From Mytilus trossulus (Eukaryota; Mollusca; Bivalvia; Mytilida; Mytilidae): a stretch of 64,000 nucleotides of DNA. The notes below the pieces were generated by a model. It searched no databases and had not been told where the DNA came from. It saw only the letters and a program-made list of their open reading frames with translations. Location of the stretch: contig NC_086386.1 of the NCBI RefSeq assembly GCF_036588685.1, forward strand, positions 71,794,682-71,858,681. Direction: 5' to 3'. This document shows, piece after piece, positions 32,196 through 53,900 of this stretch. Within the stretch, counting starts at the first letter, position 1, and each line of letters begins with the position of its first letter. Made by a program: the position numbers and the translations under genes.

Positions 32196-33945
32196 ATGAT
32201 GATTGTGGCCAAGTTTGGTTAAATTTGGCCTAGTAGTTTCAGAGGAGAAGATTTTTGTAAAATTTAACGCCGGATGCAGGACAACGCAGGACGACGCCGG
32301 ACACCGGACGCCAAGTTATGAGAAAAGCTCACTTGGCCCTTTGGGCCAGGTGAGCTAAAAAGGATGCAGATGGATTCATGACAAAATTGTGTTTTGGTGA
32401 TGTTGATGAGATTGTACATCTTACTTTACTGAACATTCTTGCTGCTTACAATTATTTCTATCTATAATGAACTTGGCCAAGTAGTTTCAGTGGAAAATGT
32501 TAGTAAAAATTTACAAATTTTATAAAAAATGGTTAAAAATTGACTATAAAGGACATTTATACTCTTTAGGGGGTCAATTGACCATTTTAGTCAAATTGAC
32601 TTATTTTTAGGTCTAACTTTGCTGTACATTATTGCTGTTTACAGTTTAATTTTTCTATAATAATATTCAAGATAATAACAAACAACAGCAAAATTTCCTT
32701 AAAATCACCAATTCAGGGGCAGCAAACAGGTTATCTGACTCGGCTGGAAATTTCAGGGCAGATAGATCTTGACCTGATAAACAATTTAACCTGGACAGAT
32801 TTGCTCTAAATGCTTTGGTTTTTGAGTTATAAGCCAAAAACTGCATTTTACCCCTATGTTCTATTTTTAGCTATGGCGGCCATCTTGGTTGGTTGGCCAG
32901 GTCACCCCACACATTTTTTAAACTACATAACCCAATGATGAGTGTGGCCAAGTTTGGTTCAATTTGGCCCAGTAGTTTCAGAGGAGAAGATTTCTGTAAA
33001 AGTTAACGACGACGGACGCCAAGTTAAGAGAAAAGCTCACTTGGCCTTTTAGGCCAGGTGAGCTAAAAACAGCAAAATTTCTTTAAAATTACCAATTCAA
33101 GGGCAGCACCAGAACAACGGGTTGTCTGATTCATCTGAAAAAATTGACAGCAGATAGATATTGACCTGAATAACAATTTTACCCCATGTCAGATTTGCTC
33201 TAAATGCTTTGGTTTTTGAGTTATAAGCCAAAATTTTTTACCCCTATGTTTTATTTTTAGCCATGGCCGCCATCTTGGATGGTTGGCTGGGTCATCGGAC
33301 ACATTTTTCAAACTAGATACCCCAATTATGATTGTGGCCAAGTTTGGTTAAATTTGGCCCAGTAGTTTCAGAGAAGTTTTTTCTAAAAGATCTACCAAAA
33401 ATGGTTAAAAATTGACTATAAAGGGCAATAACTCCTAAAGGGGCAACTGACCATTTAGGTCATGTTGACTTATTTGTAAATCTTACTTTGCTGAACATTA
33501 TTGCTGTTTACAGTTTATCTCTATCTATAACAATATTCAAGATATTAACCAAAAACAGCAAAATTTCCTAAAAATTACCAATTCAGGGGCGGCAACCTAA
33601 CAACAGATTGTCCGATTCATCTGAAAATTTAAGGGCAGATAGATCTTGACCTGAATCACAATTTTACCCATGTCAGATTTGCTCTACATGCTTTGGTTTT
33701 TGAGTTATAGGCCAAAAACTGCATTTTACCCCTATGTTCTATTTTTAGCCATCGCGGCCATCTTGGATGGTTGGCTGGGTGGTCGGACACATTTTTTAAA
33801 CTAGATACCCCAATGATGATTGTGGCCAAGCTTGGTTAAATTATACCCAGTAGCTTCAGAGGAGAAGATTTTTGTAAAAGTTAACGATGACAGACGACAG
33901 ACGACGACGACGGACAACGGACAACGAACGCCAAGTGATGAGAGA
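32196..33945 (+). mobile_element. Long non-autonomous family E, cluster of truncated copies
   Basis: Repeated blocks: gattcatgacaaaattgtg…, ttaaaaattgactataaaggacaataactcc, gaccattt.ggtcatgttgacttattt, cagggcagatagatcttgacctg, gccatggcggccatcttgg, gatgattgtggccaagtttgg, agtagtttcagaggagaagattttt and a GACGGACG-rich stretch. The hairpin gctcacttggcc..ttt.ggccaggtgagc closes two subcopies (near 32328-32356 and 33035-33063). At least four partial copies lie head to tail. No protein is encoded. Confidence 0.8.
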
Positions 33946-34207
33946 TTTATAAAGTTAAACAAGAAAATAGAAAATAAAGAAATCTCAGTTTTATTAACTT
34001 TTTTTCAACAAGCACAGCTAATATATGTTAATTGATAACAAGCAGTTAATAAATAACAATATTCCTTGTAAATGTTTCTTGTATTATAACTTTTGACTAT
34101 AGATTGAATAAACTTTGAATTTTAATGGGATATTAAATATATATTAAAAGGTAATAAACTTTTTTGATGAACTAAAAGTTTCTTATTTTTAATTGAAATA
34201 AAGACAA

Positions 34208-35497
34208 ACTAGAGGCTCCAAAGAGCCTGTGTCGCTCACCTTGGTCTATGTGAATATCAAACAAAGGAAGCAGATGGATTCATGACAAAATTGTGTTTTG
34301 GTGATGGTGATGTGTTTGTAAATCTTACTTTACTAAACAGTCTTGCTGCTTACATTTATCTCTATCTATAATGAAATTGGCCCAGTAATTTCAGTTGAAA
34401 ATGTTAATAAAAATTTACAAATTTTATGAAAATTGTTAAAAATTGACTATAAAGGACAATAACTCCTTAGGGGGTCAATTGACCATTTCGGTCATGTTGA
34501 CTTATTTGTAAATCTTACTTTGCTGAACATAATTGCTGTTTACAGTTTATCTCTATCTATAATAATATTCAAGATAATAACCAAAACAGCAAAATTTCCT
34601 TAAAATTGCCAATTCAGGGGCAGCAACCCAACAATGGGTTGTCAGATTCATCTGAAAATTACAGGGCAGATAGATCTTGATCTCATAAACAATTTTACCA
34701 CCTGTCAGATTTGCTCTAAATGCTTTGGTTTTTGAGGTATAAGCCAAAAACTGCCTTTTACCCCTATGTTCTATTTTAGCTGTGGCGGCCATCTTGATTT
34801 GATGGTCGGGTCACCGGACACATTTTTAAAACTAGATACCCCAAAGATGATTGTGGCCAAGTTTGGATTAATTTGGCCCAGTAATTTCAGAGAAGAAGAT
34901 TTTTGTAAAAGATAACTAAGATTTACGAAAAATGGTTAAAAATTGACTATAAAGGGCAATAACTCCTAAAGGGGTCAACTGACCATTTCGGTCATGTTGA
35001 CTTATTTGTAAATCTTACTTTGCTTAACATTATTGCTGTTTACAGTTTATCTCTATCTATAATAATATTCAAGATAATAACCAAAAACAGCAAAATTTCC
35101 ACAAAATTACCAATTCAGGGGCAGCAACCCAACAACGGGTTGACCGATTCATCTGAAAATTTCAGGGCAGATAGATCTTGACCTGATAAACATTTTTACC
35201 CCATGTCAGATTTCCTCTAAATGCTTTGGTTTTTGAGTTATAAGCCAAAAACTGCATTTTACCCCTATGTTCTATTTTTAGCCATGGCGGCCATCTTGGT
35301 TGGTTGACCGGGTCACGCCACACATTTTTTAAACTAGATACCCCAATGATGATTGTGGCCAAGTTTGATTCAATTTGGGCCAGTAGTTTCAGAGGAGAAG
35401 ATTTTTGTAAAAGTTAACAACGACGACGGACGACGGACGCCGGACGCAAAGTGATGGGAAAAGCTCACTTGGCCCTTCGGGCCAGGTGAGCCTAAAA
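34208..35497 (+). mobile_element. Long non-autonomous family E, near-complete copy
   Basis: The left end agaggctccaaagagcctgtgtcgctcaccttgg contains a small hairpin and an inverted match to the right end. The right end gctcacttggcccttcgggccaggtgagc is at 35463-35491. The internal module of about 550 bp is present about twice, as in the 32-33.9 kb cluster. The ORFs on the minus strand (34553-34792, 35162-35362) are translations of it. Confidence 0.8.
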
Positions 35498-35783
35498 AAT
35501 GGTAAAAGTCTGTAAAGTTTCTTCTCTAGATGCCAACTTTTTTTTATGCCACATATGGAAACAGAACTTCAGAAATAAATTAAAAAAATTAAAAAAAAAA
35601 ATCAAGACTCTTGTATGAGGTATTGAAAAAATCATATAACAAAGAAAATAACAAAAAAACTATATCTTTTCTTAGCACTTATCATGTTTAATACTTTATA
35701 TTAAAATCAGTCCTTCCATCAATTTACATTTACAAAGTACACAAATTAGTTTAAAGTTTCTACGTAGGATTTGTTCACTTCTA

Positions 35784-44789
<9,006 letters not shown>

Positions 44790-45154
44790 TTTAGTATTTC
44801 TTAGTAAGGTTGACAAACAATCTTTCCCTTTTCTTTCTCTTACAAGCCGGCAAAACCTTCCAAATTAAAGATTCAGTGCAAGAAAGACAACTCTACTTTT
44901 TCCCGTCAGAAACAAGTTGCTTTTAAAAAGCGTGTCATGAGAGCTGATGTGTCCATTTAGCTGAAAGCAAGGATTTGTATAGTATAGTTTGTATTTGTCT
45001 TACTATACAAATCATTGCTGAATGTGATAGATGAAAGAAAACAAGTTTATACATTTGTTTTTAATTTAGCAGTATGTTATGTTCCTATGTCAGACCATAT
45101 TTTTCGATAAAAAGGGGGAGATGGGATCTACTAAAAGTTCACCGTGAGACTTAT

Positions 45155-45193
45155 TTAATGTTACCGTGATAGTGATTATCACGGTAACATTAA
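45155..45193. repeat. 39-bp hairpin
   Basis: TTAATGTTACCGTGATA and its exact complement are separated by about 5 nt. Degenerate caatgaaatattgtccatga-like repeats follow (about 45230-45440). Similar words reappear at about 46910-47070, so these may be the two ends of a larger disrupted element. Confidence 0.7.
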
Positions 45194-45944
45194 GTATTGT
45201 CTGTCGGACAGAATTTTAGGAAGCATTTTATCCACAGACACTATTTTACAATGAAATATTGTCCATGATAACATTCGTTTATGAAATGGTGTCCTTAATT
45301 GGTCATGAAATTTTGTCACCTCCTTCTAGACAATATTTCACTATGAAATTATGTCCATGACAAAACTGCACAATGAAATTTAGTCTGCGGACAATATTTC
45401 TTGATGGACAATATGTTCACTGTGCAAGAATATCCATGAAAATATTTCTTCCATCAAATTATTTATTAAAATAATTATATTAAAACATAGTAAACGTGAG
45501 CATGCAGTAGACACATTTTTAGATTTATAACTAGAATCATTTTGTAAAGCTTGTACTTCTTATTTCAAATTATTTAAATTTGATTTGATAAAAGCTTTGT
45601 TCAAAGGACAAGGTACGCCATGATAAGGCACGTTTTTGGTCCCCCTATTTTCTCATTTTCTAAATTTTGTTTTGGAACGCTACTTATCACGTTAAAATGT
45701 TCCCTTAGGTTTGAAGTTTGTTTTGATGAACTTCAAAACCAATAATTTCAGAAAATGGATGAGGTTAGGGGGTAAAAAGGCTTAAAAAACGGCAAATCGG
45801 AAAAATTACGATTTTTGGCCATCGTTTCTGAAAACTTAATAGCGTGACCTGGAACTGAAAAAAATGGCGATTTAGACATCAAAAACAGTTATCATGACAT
45901 TGGAATAAAAAAAAATCCTGGGTCACGTTGTCGCAGGCACTAAA

Positions 45945-46411
45945 CAAGAATGTGTCCATAGTACACGGATGCCCCACTCGCACTCTCATTTTCTGTGTTC
46001 AGTGGACCGTGAAAATTGGGACCAGAACTTTAATTTGGAATTGAAATTAGAAAAATCATGTCATAGGGAACATGTGTACTAAGTTTCAAGTTGTTGTAAC
46101 TTTAAGTTCATCAAAAACTACCTTGACCAAAAACTTTAACCTGAACTTCGCACTATCATTTTCTATGTTCAGTGGACCATGTAATTGGGGATAAAACTAT
46201 AATTTGGCATTAAATTAGAAAGATAATATCATGGGGAACATGTGTACTAAGTTTCAAATTGATTGGACTTCAACTTCATCAAAAACTACCTCGACCAAAA
46301 ACTATAACCTGAAGCGGGACGAACGGACGCACAGACGGACGAACGAACGAACGAACGGAGACACAGACCAGAAAACATAATGCCCCTCTACTATCGTAGG
46401 TGGGGCATAAA
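45945..46411 (+). mobile_element. ATGCCCCAC…GTGGGGCAT element
   Basis: The left end …cacggatgccccactcgcac and the right end …taggtggggcataaaaa carry complementary ATGCCCCAC/GTGGGGCAT. The interior has two tandem units of about 125 bp (…gggaacatgtgtactaagtttcaa…catcaaaaactacct.gaccaaaaact.taacctgaa) and a (GAAC)/(GGAC) tract before the right hairpin gcccctctactatcgtaggtggggc. Confidence 0.75.
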
Positions 46412-46619
46412 AATAAAAAAATGTTGTAAAATCACCTGCAAAATGAATATTTATTCAAAAGTGACAATATAACAGTAAGTTACCCCACCCTCGCCTCACT
46501 CAGTTGCCAAAATAAGTGGTTTTGAAGTTTTATAAGTATCCAAACAAACTTCAAACCTTAGGGAATGTTTTAACATAATAAGTAGCTTTCTAAAACAGAA
46601 TGTGAAAAATGAGAAAATA

Positions 46620-46641
46620 GGGGGGGGGGGGGGGGGGGGGG
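46620..46641 (+). repeat. G22 homopolymer
   Basis: Twenty-two consecutive G residues within the right arm of the inverted repeat. The left arm has only a few matching C at that place (…ggtccccctatt), so the run expanded in one arm. It could form G-quadruplexes. Confidence 0.85.
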
Positions 46642-47532
46642 CAAAAACAGGCCTTATCGTACCTTGTCCTTTGCATAGATAATTAATCAATTGTTAATGT
46701 TTTACATTGTACGCTGAACATTATACTGTATCGATATCTTAACGGTAATGTACAGAACATCCAAACGTGCTGATGTACTTACTCTAATAGTATTTGCATA
46801 TACTAGATCAGAAAATCTTTTTCAACGGTGTTTTAGAGTTCCAGGAACAATTGTAATATCCGCATTCAATACTTGTATTTTATTTCCATTGATAACCTCC
46901 TTTTGATGAGACAAAATTTCATGATAATATGAATAACATATTGTATCTATACACACAAACATAGCCTCCCTTTACCAGGACAAAATTTCATAGTATTCAT
47001 TTGTGAAATATTGTCTATATACAGACCATTTTTACAATGAACCTTCTCCAAACATAATTTCATATATGAGGACAATATTTCAGTTCATCGCATGTATCCT
47101 TATTCGCGTCTTTAAAAGCAGAATACCATAAGTATGGCTCCCTCCTCCTTCCCTATTTACATGTAACAACTCAATCGTTTTAAAAGTTCAAGGATACATT
47201 ACGGAATCGTTTAAGCGAACTTAATTGTGCTTCTGTGATGTTCTGAAGAACATTTTTAATAAACATTGTATAAAATACAAGCACAAACCAGTTGTCCCTT
47301 TCTATTCTTTTTGAACCTATTCTACTGATTGAATCGATTCATGTTAACTATGGTATCGTTTTAAATGTTGCTTTCTTCTGGTAACCTTCAGGGAGAACTC
47401 TGAATGATTTGTTTGTCAGTCATCTGATCTTGGCTTTATACGAGCTAACAGTACGTGAGTACTTTGATTTTTGTTTCATTTTGTTCGCCGAAAATTTAAA
47501 GTTATCTCTCTTACATTTTGAATCAAACTATT

Positions 47533-47819
47533 TATATATGAGGGGGAGGACAGGGGGGTACCCTTCTCCCTTCTCACACCCCTGTTCTTCTTTCTCCTAC
47601 CCCTTTTCTCCTTTCTCCTACCCCTCTTCTCTTATTTTATTTTTTTTCAAATACCGGAAAAAAGAGAGATATTTTATTTTTTCATATTTTATTTTTTTCT
47701 CCAACTTTTTCTCCTTTCTCCCAGCCTTCATCTCATTTCTCCTACCCCCTTTCTCCTTTCTCCTAACCCCTTTCTCCTTGTCTCCCTTACCCCTGTCCCC
47801 CCCCCCCCCCCTCATATAT
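47533..47819 (+). repeat. Homopyrimidine minisatellite flanked by inverted ends
   Basis: Variable ctcctttctcctacccc units fill 47565-47640 and 47700-47795, interrupted by an AT-rich segment. The ends tatatgagggggaggacagg and cctgtccccccc…ctcatata are complements. The long frames here (47409-47861 +, 47618-47833 -) are low-complexity translations. Confidence 0.8.
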
Positions 47820-47820
47820 T

Positions 47821-49045
47821 TCTGCAAGTGCACATTTGATTTAATTCTGTTTATCCTTTGAAGACTTCAATGTTAGAAACATGTTTAACCGAAGTACCGT
47901 CTATCAAATTTATTTGCTACATTTTTGTATATATCTCGACTTTGGTTGGTTCAGAGTTAGGCAAATTGTAAAGGACTTGTTTAGTTTAAACCCGTATTTT
48001 GACCGCAATTCTTTAAGAGTTTTTAAAATTCTTTATTTAGTTGTTAAATTCAGTAGCGTCTATTGAAAGTGTTTGATCAGATGTTTTTCAAGTATCTTAT
48101 ATTACTTATTTGATAAAATATAATTCGCTTTTTGTTACACCTAATCCCACTGATTAGTCATTAAACTCGTGAAAAAGACTGTTAGCAAATATCAGGAAGA
48201 CATTTATGAAATTGACATAAGGAAATATACATGACAATGACAAAGAAATGAACATACACTGAATTGTAAGTGACAAGGTATTATCAAATATAGTAAATGA
48301 TCCCCGATGATCCGAGTGAAAGTTGCGTTTTGTGGACCAGTGTATATAGGCCTACCGTAGTGTTTGTTTTACCCAACTAAATCACTGTTCGATCTTAGAT
48401 ACAGTGTATATAAACATGATAAAAATAGTAAACAAAATAGTTAAGGCCATGGTGTCTTGATTTTACGCTTTTCAGTGTACTAGTATTTGTATCTTGTAAA
48501 GTTCTGTGCGAATGTATTTAACAAGAAACATTTATTGTCTCGCTTTCTTCAATAATTAAATCATTGTAACTTATAAACAGTTCTTCTCGACTCCGTATGT
48601 GGATCCAGGATTTTGAAAAAATGGAGGAGCAATGCAAAGTTATGAGTTTGATATTATATATATCAACATAATCTTCTAACCAAGAAGATATTTGATATAA
48701 CGAAAAAAGCAAAAGAGTATAAAAACAACACATGAGCTAATATCCTAACTTAGCTGGTAAACGCAAAATATGTTTTGGTTAAAAAAAAATCAGAATGTCC
48801 ATTCCCTCTTTACCTTCTTAGACAACCAGTCGTAAAAAAAAACCTGCACCCTCAAAAAAAGAAATAGATACACAACTTGATTTGAACAGCACTTTCAAAA
48901 TATAATCACCGCTACTGCAATTATATGCTATAGACATCTGACTAACAGTCATATATACTGTCGCTAAATACACCACAAAGAAGTTGCATTCTAATGCAAC
49001 AACGATTGTAACGTTCATTTTGATTGGATAACGTCACTTTTTTTA
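47821..49045. other. Gap without recognised gene
   Basis: AT-rich, with short unrecognised frames (47881-48066 +, 48518-48733 -, 48818-49018 -). No repeat partner was found. Confidence 0.4.
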
Positions 49046-49160
49046 CATGGCATCAATTGTTTGTCAATTGATGCTATGGGACGTACGCACAAGCGCAGAC
49101 GGCATATGACAGATTTTAAATACATGTCTGAACGTTGTTTTCTGTCAGTTTCATTAGAAT

Positions 49161-49327
49161 GGAGATAACAATATTGTATTTTAAGCTCCGACGGCATCAA
49201 TTGGGGATTTGATGGTCGCAAATACCCGTTTACTGTCTCCGCTAACGCGTCGCCAGTAAACTTGATTTGCGACCATCAAATCCCCAATTGATGCCGTCGG
49301 AGCTTAAAATACAATACAGTTATCTCC
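49161..49327. mobile_element. Near-perfect palindrome, 63-bp arms
   Basis: Left arm 49161-49223 (ggagataaca…ggtcgcaaat) and right arm 49265-49327 (atttgcgacc…gttatctcc), plus inner gtttactg/cagtaaac. Very few mismatches. Upstream, a small hairpin gcatcaattg/caattgatgc (49050-49074) shares the ggcatcaattg word of the arm. Confidence 0.9.
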
Positions 49328-50092
49328 TAACTATCCTCCATAGAGTTTCAGGAACGTTACTTATATTTGTGAGATGATACATAGTTCTTCTGGTTCATCC
49401 CCAGTACACACCCGATTATTTTTCGCATTTAATGATGTCGACCTATACACTAATACTGGAGTACGGGGTTGTGGTTTAGCCGGGGCTTGTCGTGAAATTT
49501 AACCCACCCCTACTTCTAAAAAAGAACAGAAAAAATAAGCAACAAATATCGATGACTAATAAAAATCACAATCGAATTGGATTTTATATTAATACAATAA
49601 TTTCACTTCGTTAAATCCGAACTTGCCTCTATATATATGAAACCTCATTTTCATGTTTTATGTCATATGATGCTCATTTGATGAGCTTGAAAGTAGTTTG
49701 TTTTTTTACTATATAGAATATTGTCCCATGGTTATCTACAGATTTCAGACTTTACTTGCCTGATATATCGTCTCATTTTAACAAATATAACGCAGTTAAA
49801 ATACTTTTTTACCTTCTATCGAATTGTTGCGAAATGTGAATAAAATTCAATTTATGGTATACGTCAAATAAAGGCAACAGTAGTATACCGCTGTTCAATA
49901 GTCGTAAATCGATTAAGCGAAAACAAATTCTGGTCACAAACCAAAACCGAGGGAAACACATCAACTATAAGAGGAAAACAACGAAACATCAGAAACACTG
50001 AACAGGTATAAAAACAAACACCAACATACATAGAAATGGATTATTGATAACAATTGCCATATTCCTGACTAGATACAGGACATTATAAGAAA

Positions 50093-51685
50093 ACTAGAGG
50101 CTATAAAGAGCCTGTGTTGCTCACCTTGGTCTATGCGCATATCCTACTGAAACGAAGGATACAGATGGATTCATGACAAAATTGTGTTTTGGTGATGGTG
50201 ATGCGTTTGTAGATCTTACATGTACCTTACAGAACATTCTTGCTGCTTACAATTATCACTATCTAATGAATCTATCCCAGTAGTTAAAATCTTTTGTAAA
50301 AATTTACTAAATTTACAAAATTTGTGAAATTTTCCTGAGACCATTCAGGCAACCTGTTGTTGGGATGCTGCCCCTGAATTGGTAATTTTAAGAAAAATGT
50401 TGCAGCTTTTGGTTATTATCTTTAATATTATTAAAGATTGAGATAAACTGTAAACAGCAATAATGTTCAGCAAAGTAAGATCTACAAATAAGACAACATG
50501 GCCAAAATGGTCAGTTGACCCCTGAAGGAGTTATTGTCCTTTATAGTCAATTTTTAACAATTTTTTTGTAATTTTTTGTAACCTTTTACAAAAATTTTCT
50601 TCTCTGAAGCTACTAAGACAAATTTAACCAATCTTGTCCACAATCATCATTAGGGTATGTAGTTTAAAAATGTGTCCAAAGACCTGGCCCGTGAACCAAC
50701 CGACATGGTAAAAATATAACATAGGTAAAATGCAGTTTTTGGCTCATATCTATGAAACCAAACTTTTAAGCATTTAGAGAAAATCTGCTGAGATAAAATT
50801 TGCTCATTAAGTCAAGATCGATCTGCCCTGAAATTTTGTTGTCCTTTAGGGTCAATTTTTTTTTACAATTTTCATTAATTTTGTGAATTTTTGTAAATTT
50901 TTACAAAATATTTTCCACTGTCACTTCTGGGCCGATTTCATGATGGATACAGGTAATTGTTAGCAGCAAGATTGTTCAATAAAGTAAGATTTACAAACAC
51001 TTCACCAACCCCAAAACACAATTTTGTCATAAATCCATCTGTGTCCTTTGTTTAATATTCACATAGACCAAGGTGACGAGCTTTTAGTTTAAACTAGATA
51101 CCCAAATGGTGAAAGTAGCCAAGTATAGTTAAATTTGGCCCAGTAGTTTCAGAGGAGAAGATTTTTTTTAAAAAGATTACAAAAATTAACTATACATGGT
51201 TAAGAATTGACTATAAAGGGCAATAACTCGTAAAGGAATCAACTGACCATTTATTTTTGGTCATGTTGATTTTTTTGTAGATCTTACTTTGCTAAACATT
51301 ATTGCTGTTTACAGTTTATCTCTATCTATAACAATATTCAAGATAATAACCGAAAACGGCAAAATTTTCTTAAAATTACCAATTTAGGGGTAGCAACCCA
51401 ACAACGGTCTGTCCGATTCATCTAAAAATCTCAGGGTAGATAGATCTTAACCAGATAAATGATGTTACCGCTGTCAGATTTGCTCTTAATGCTATGGTTT
51501 AAGCCAAAATCTACATTTTACCCCTATGTTCTATTTTGAGCCATTGCGGCCATCTTGGTTAGTTGGCCGGGTCACAAATACGGTTAATTGGGCCCAGTAG
51601 TTTTAGAGGAGGAGATTTTTGTAAAAGTTTACGACGACGGACGACGACAAACGCCGGACGCCAAGTATTGAGAAAGGGCCAGGTG
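50093..51685. mobile_element. Family E copies in inverted arrangement
   Basis: 50093-50330 starts like the family left end (agaggctataaagagcctgtgttgctcaccttgg…gattcatgacaaaattgtg). 50335-51080 runs in the opposite orientation (…ggatgctgcccctgaattggtaatttt…, …cagttgacccct…, ending …cacatagaccaaggtgacgagc). 51085-51685 is again forward and ends …gacgccaagtattgagaaagggccaggtgagct, with part of the terminal hairpin lost. No protein is encoded. Confidence 0.75.
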
Positions 51686-52635
51686 AGCTGAAAATTGGTG
51701 GGAATTGAAGATGGTTTTATGTCTGACAAAAAACCCCTCTCATACGGCAATCTTAAAAAATAGTACAAAAACAAACGCCAACTTACATAGAAACGGACTA
51801 TTTGATAACTACAATTTTTTAAACGATACTACAACGCAACGACTCAAATAGATAAGAGATATAGAGAGGGCAACTATGCGATATAAAGGGCAATAATGTG
51901 TTTAAACATGAAATTCAAAGTTTGCCGAACAAGACATATGATAGAAACGGACTAGATATAAACTGCAATATTCAACGAGACAACAACACACCGACTCAAA
52001 TAATTAAGAGACATATAGAGGGCAACTATGTAATATAAAGGGCAACAATGTGATACCTACAAAATGAAATTCAAAGTAATTCTGAACGAGACAAGTCTAC
52101 ACTATAATCTGTTTGACATAACAGTATTTGATGAACCCACTTCAAACAATCTCCAATAAATTATACTATCACCACTAAGTTGATATACTTCTTAATATTT
52201 ACTTCAATTTAGTTTGTTTTATGTTCATAACTATTTATTTTGTATAAAGATTTAAATCTCACAAAAGAATATGACAAACGAAGAAGACTCTAAATTCCTA
52301 AAGAGAATCTATAATTTTGACAGTTTGTCAATATAGGCTCAGATATTATCGAGAATAGTAAGAGCCTCAAATTAGATTACACAAAGATGTGATAATTCCA
52401 CTTGAATTTTACTTGCCAATTTAACAGACAAGTTACACTTTTGATCTTGTTTAGTAGAGAACCGATCTGAAGCCGCAATATTGGAAAAAATCGCAATATG
52501 ACATTTATGAACTTTATGTTAAATATTGGTCCATAACGTACATCGTTATTTGATATATGATCATATATTACAATTATGTTTTAGTATTTTACACCCAACT
52601 GCGTCCTTTTTTTCAATCCACAAAATTAAGCATTA

Positions 52636-52995
52636 ATTGAACTATGAAAATAAATTAACTTATATAAGAAAATCAGATTCACCCAACCTGAGATGTCAGT
52701 AGTCTCGTATACGTATAAAAAGAAGAAGTGGTACATGTATGATTGCCATTGATACAACTCTCTACAAGAGATTAAAATGACACAGAAATTAACAAATATA
52801 GGGCACCGTACGGCCTTCAACAATTAGCAAATGCCCATACCGTATAGTCAGCTATTAAAAGTCCCGAAATGACAATGAAAAACAATTCAAACGAGAAAAC
52901 TAATAGGTTGGTCCCCTCCGTAAAACATTCAGTATGCCTTCGGAATATACAAATCTGATTTTCTTATATAAGTTCATTTATTTTCATAGTTCAAT
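52636..52995. mobile_element. Inverted repeat (44-bp arms) enclosing a SINE copy
   Basis: The arm attgaactatgaaaataaat… (52636-52679) and its complement (52952-52995) differ at one position. A family A copy (about 52720-52930) lies between them. Confidence 0.85.
52720..52930 (-). repeat. SINE-like family A, inverted copy
   Basis: The stretch agaagtggtacatgtatgattgccattgatacaactctctacaag…aaaatgacacagaaattaacaa…gtacggccttcaacaa…atagtcagctatta…caaacgagaaaactaa belongs to family A. Confidence 0.85.
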
Positions 52996-53687
52996 AGAAC
53001 ATATCATTGTCAAGGCTATATAGCTTGGTGATAGACCCCTTCTGAAGATAAACCATTTTATTTTCAATATTGATTTAATGCACAGAAGTGTTAGTGATTA
53101 AATGAAAGGAAAATGATTATTTAAATCATACCATTGTTGCCTATCAATTGATGAGTGGGACATTGACTAATCAAACAGACCGCTTTGGTAAAATAAAACG
53201 AATGTTAATTTATCTATACAGGTTTTAAGTGATGTACCCCTTTGGTTAAATGAAATGAATGCTATTTATCTTGTAAGATTTTAAAATGGGCAAAAGAGTA
53301 CATGTTTGACGTGATTAAGTTGTTTTACGATTAATGTGCAGTGTTAAGTAGAGGAAAATATGAAACGCGGCGTTGCCGAGTACTTTATGTTAAGGTTACA
53401 TACTAATGCATGTACTGAGGTCCAGAACAATATACAACAGAGGAATGTATTATTTTCATCAGTGTTTGACTATTAAGTCGCCATAGGTTATTGTTGTCAA
53501 ATAAAAAGAAACGTATAGAGGTGACATCAAATTGAAAAAAAAGATTGTTGAATTTTAAGCTTGTTACATAATAATAATAAATCAGACTTATAACTGCTCA
53601 ATCTAAATTTCACATCGTAGCAAGCAGTGCATATCAATTACATGTGTACATGAAACAATAACATACAAGAGTTTGGCTTGTATATAA

Positions 53688-53900
53688 AAAAGAAGATGTG
53701 GTATGATTGCCAATGAGACCATGCACTATCCACAAAAGACCAAAATGACACAAACATTAACAACTATAGGTCACCGTACGGCCTTCAACAATGAGGAAAG
53801 CCCATACCGCATAGTCAGCTATAAAAGGCCCCGATAAGACAATGTAAAACAATTCAAACGAGAAAACTAACGGCCTTATTTATGTAAAAAAAAAATGAAC
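53688..53900 (-). repeat. SINE-like family A, inverted copy (well preserved)
   Basis: The stretch aagaagatgtggtatgattgccaatgagacc…ccaaaatgacacaaacattaacaactataggtcaccgtacggcc…cataccgcatagtcagctataaaaggccccg…acgagaaaactaacggcc is one of the two cleanest copies in the window. Confidence 0.88.

Larger units (their letters stand above)
45604..46676. repeat. Large inverted repeat enclosing another element
   Basis: The left arm (about 45604-45755: aaaggacaaggtacg..atgataaggc…cccctattttctcattttc…ggtttgaagtttgttt) is the complement of the right arm (about 46515-46676: …aaacaaacttcaaacctta…gaaaatgagaaaatagggg…gccttatcgtaccttgtccttt). The arms are diverged. The spacer holds the element at 45945-46411. 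Confidence 0.75.

Noticed and set aside
46496-46690. Frame with a poly-Pro stretch
   Set aside because: It is a translation of the G22 homopolymer inside a repeat arm.
47409-47861. 150-codon frame with Phe/Ser/Pro-rich sequence
   Set aside because: It is a translation of the homopyrimidine tract and its flanks, with no domain and biased composition.
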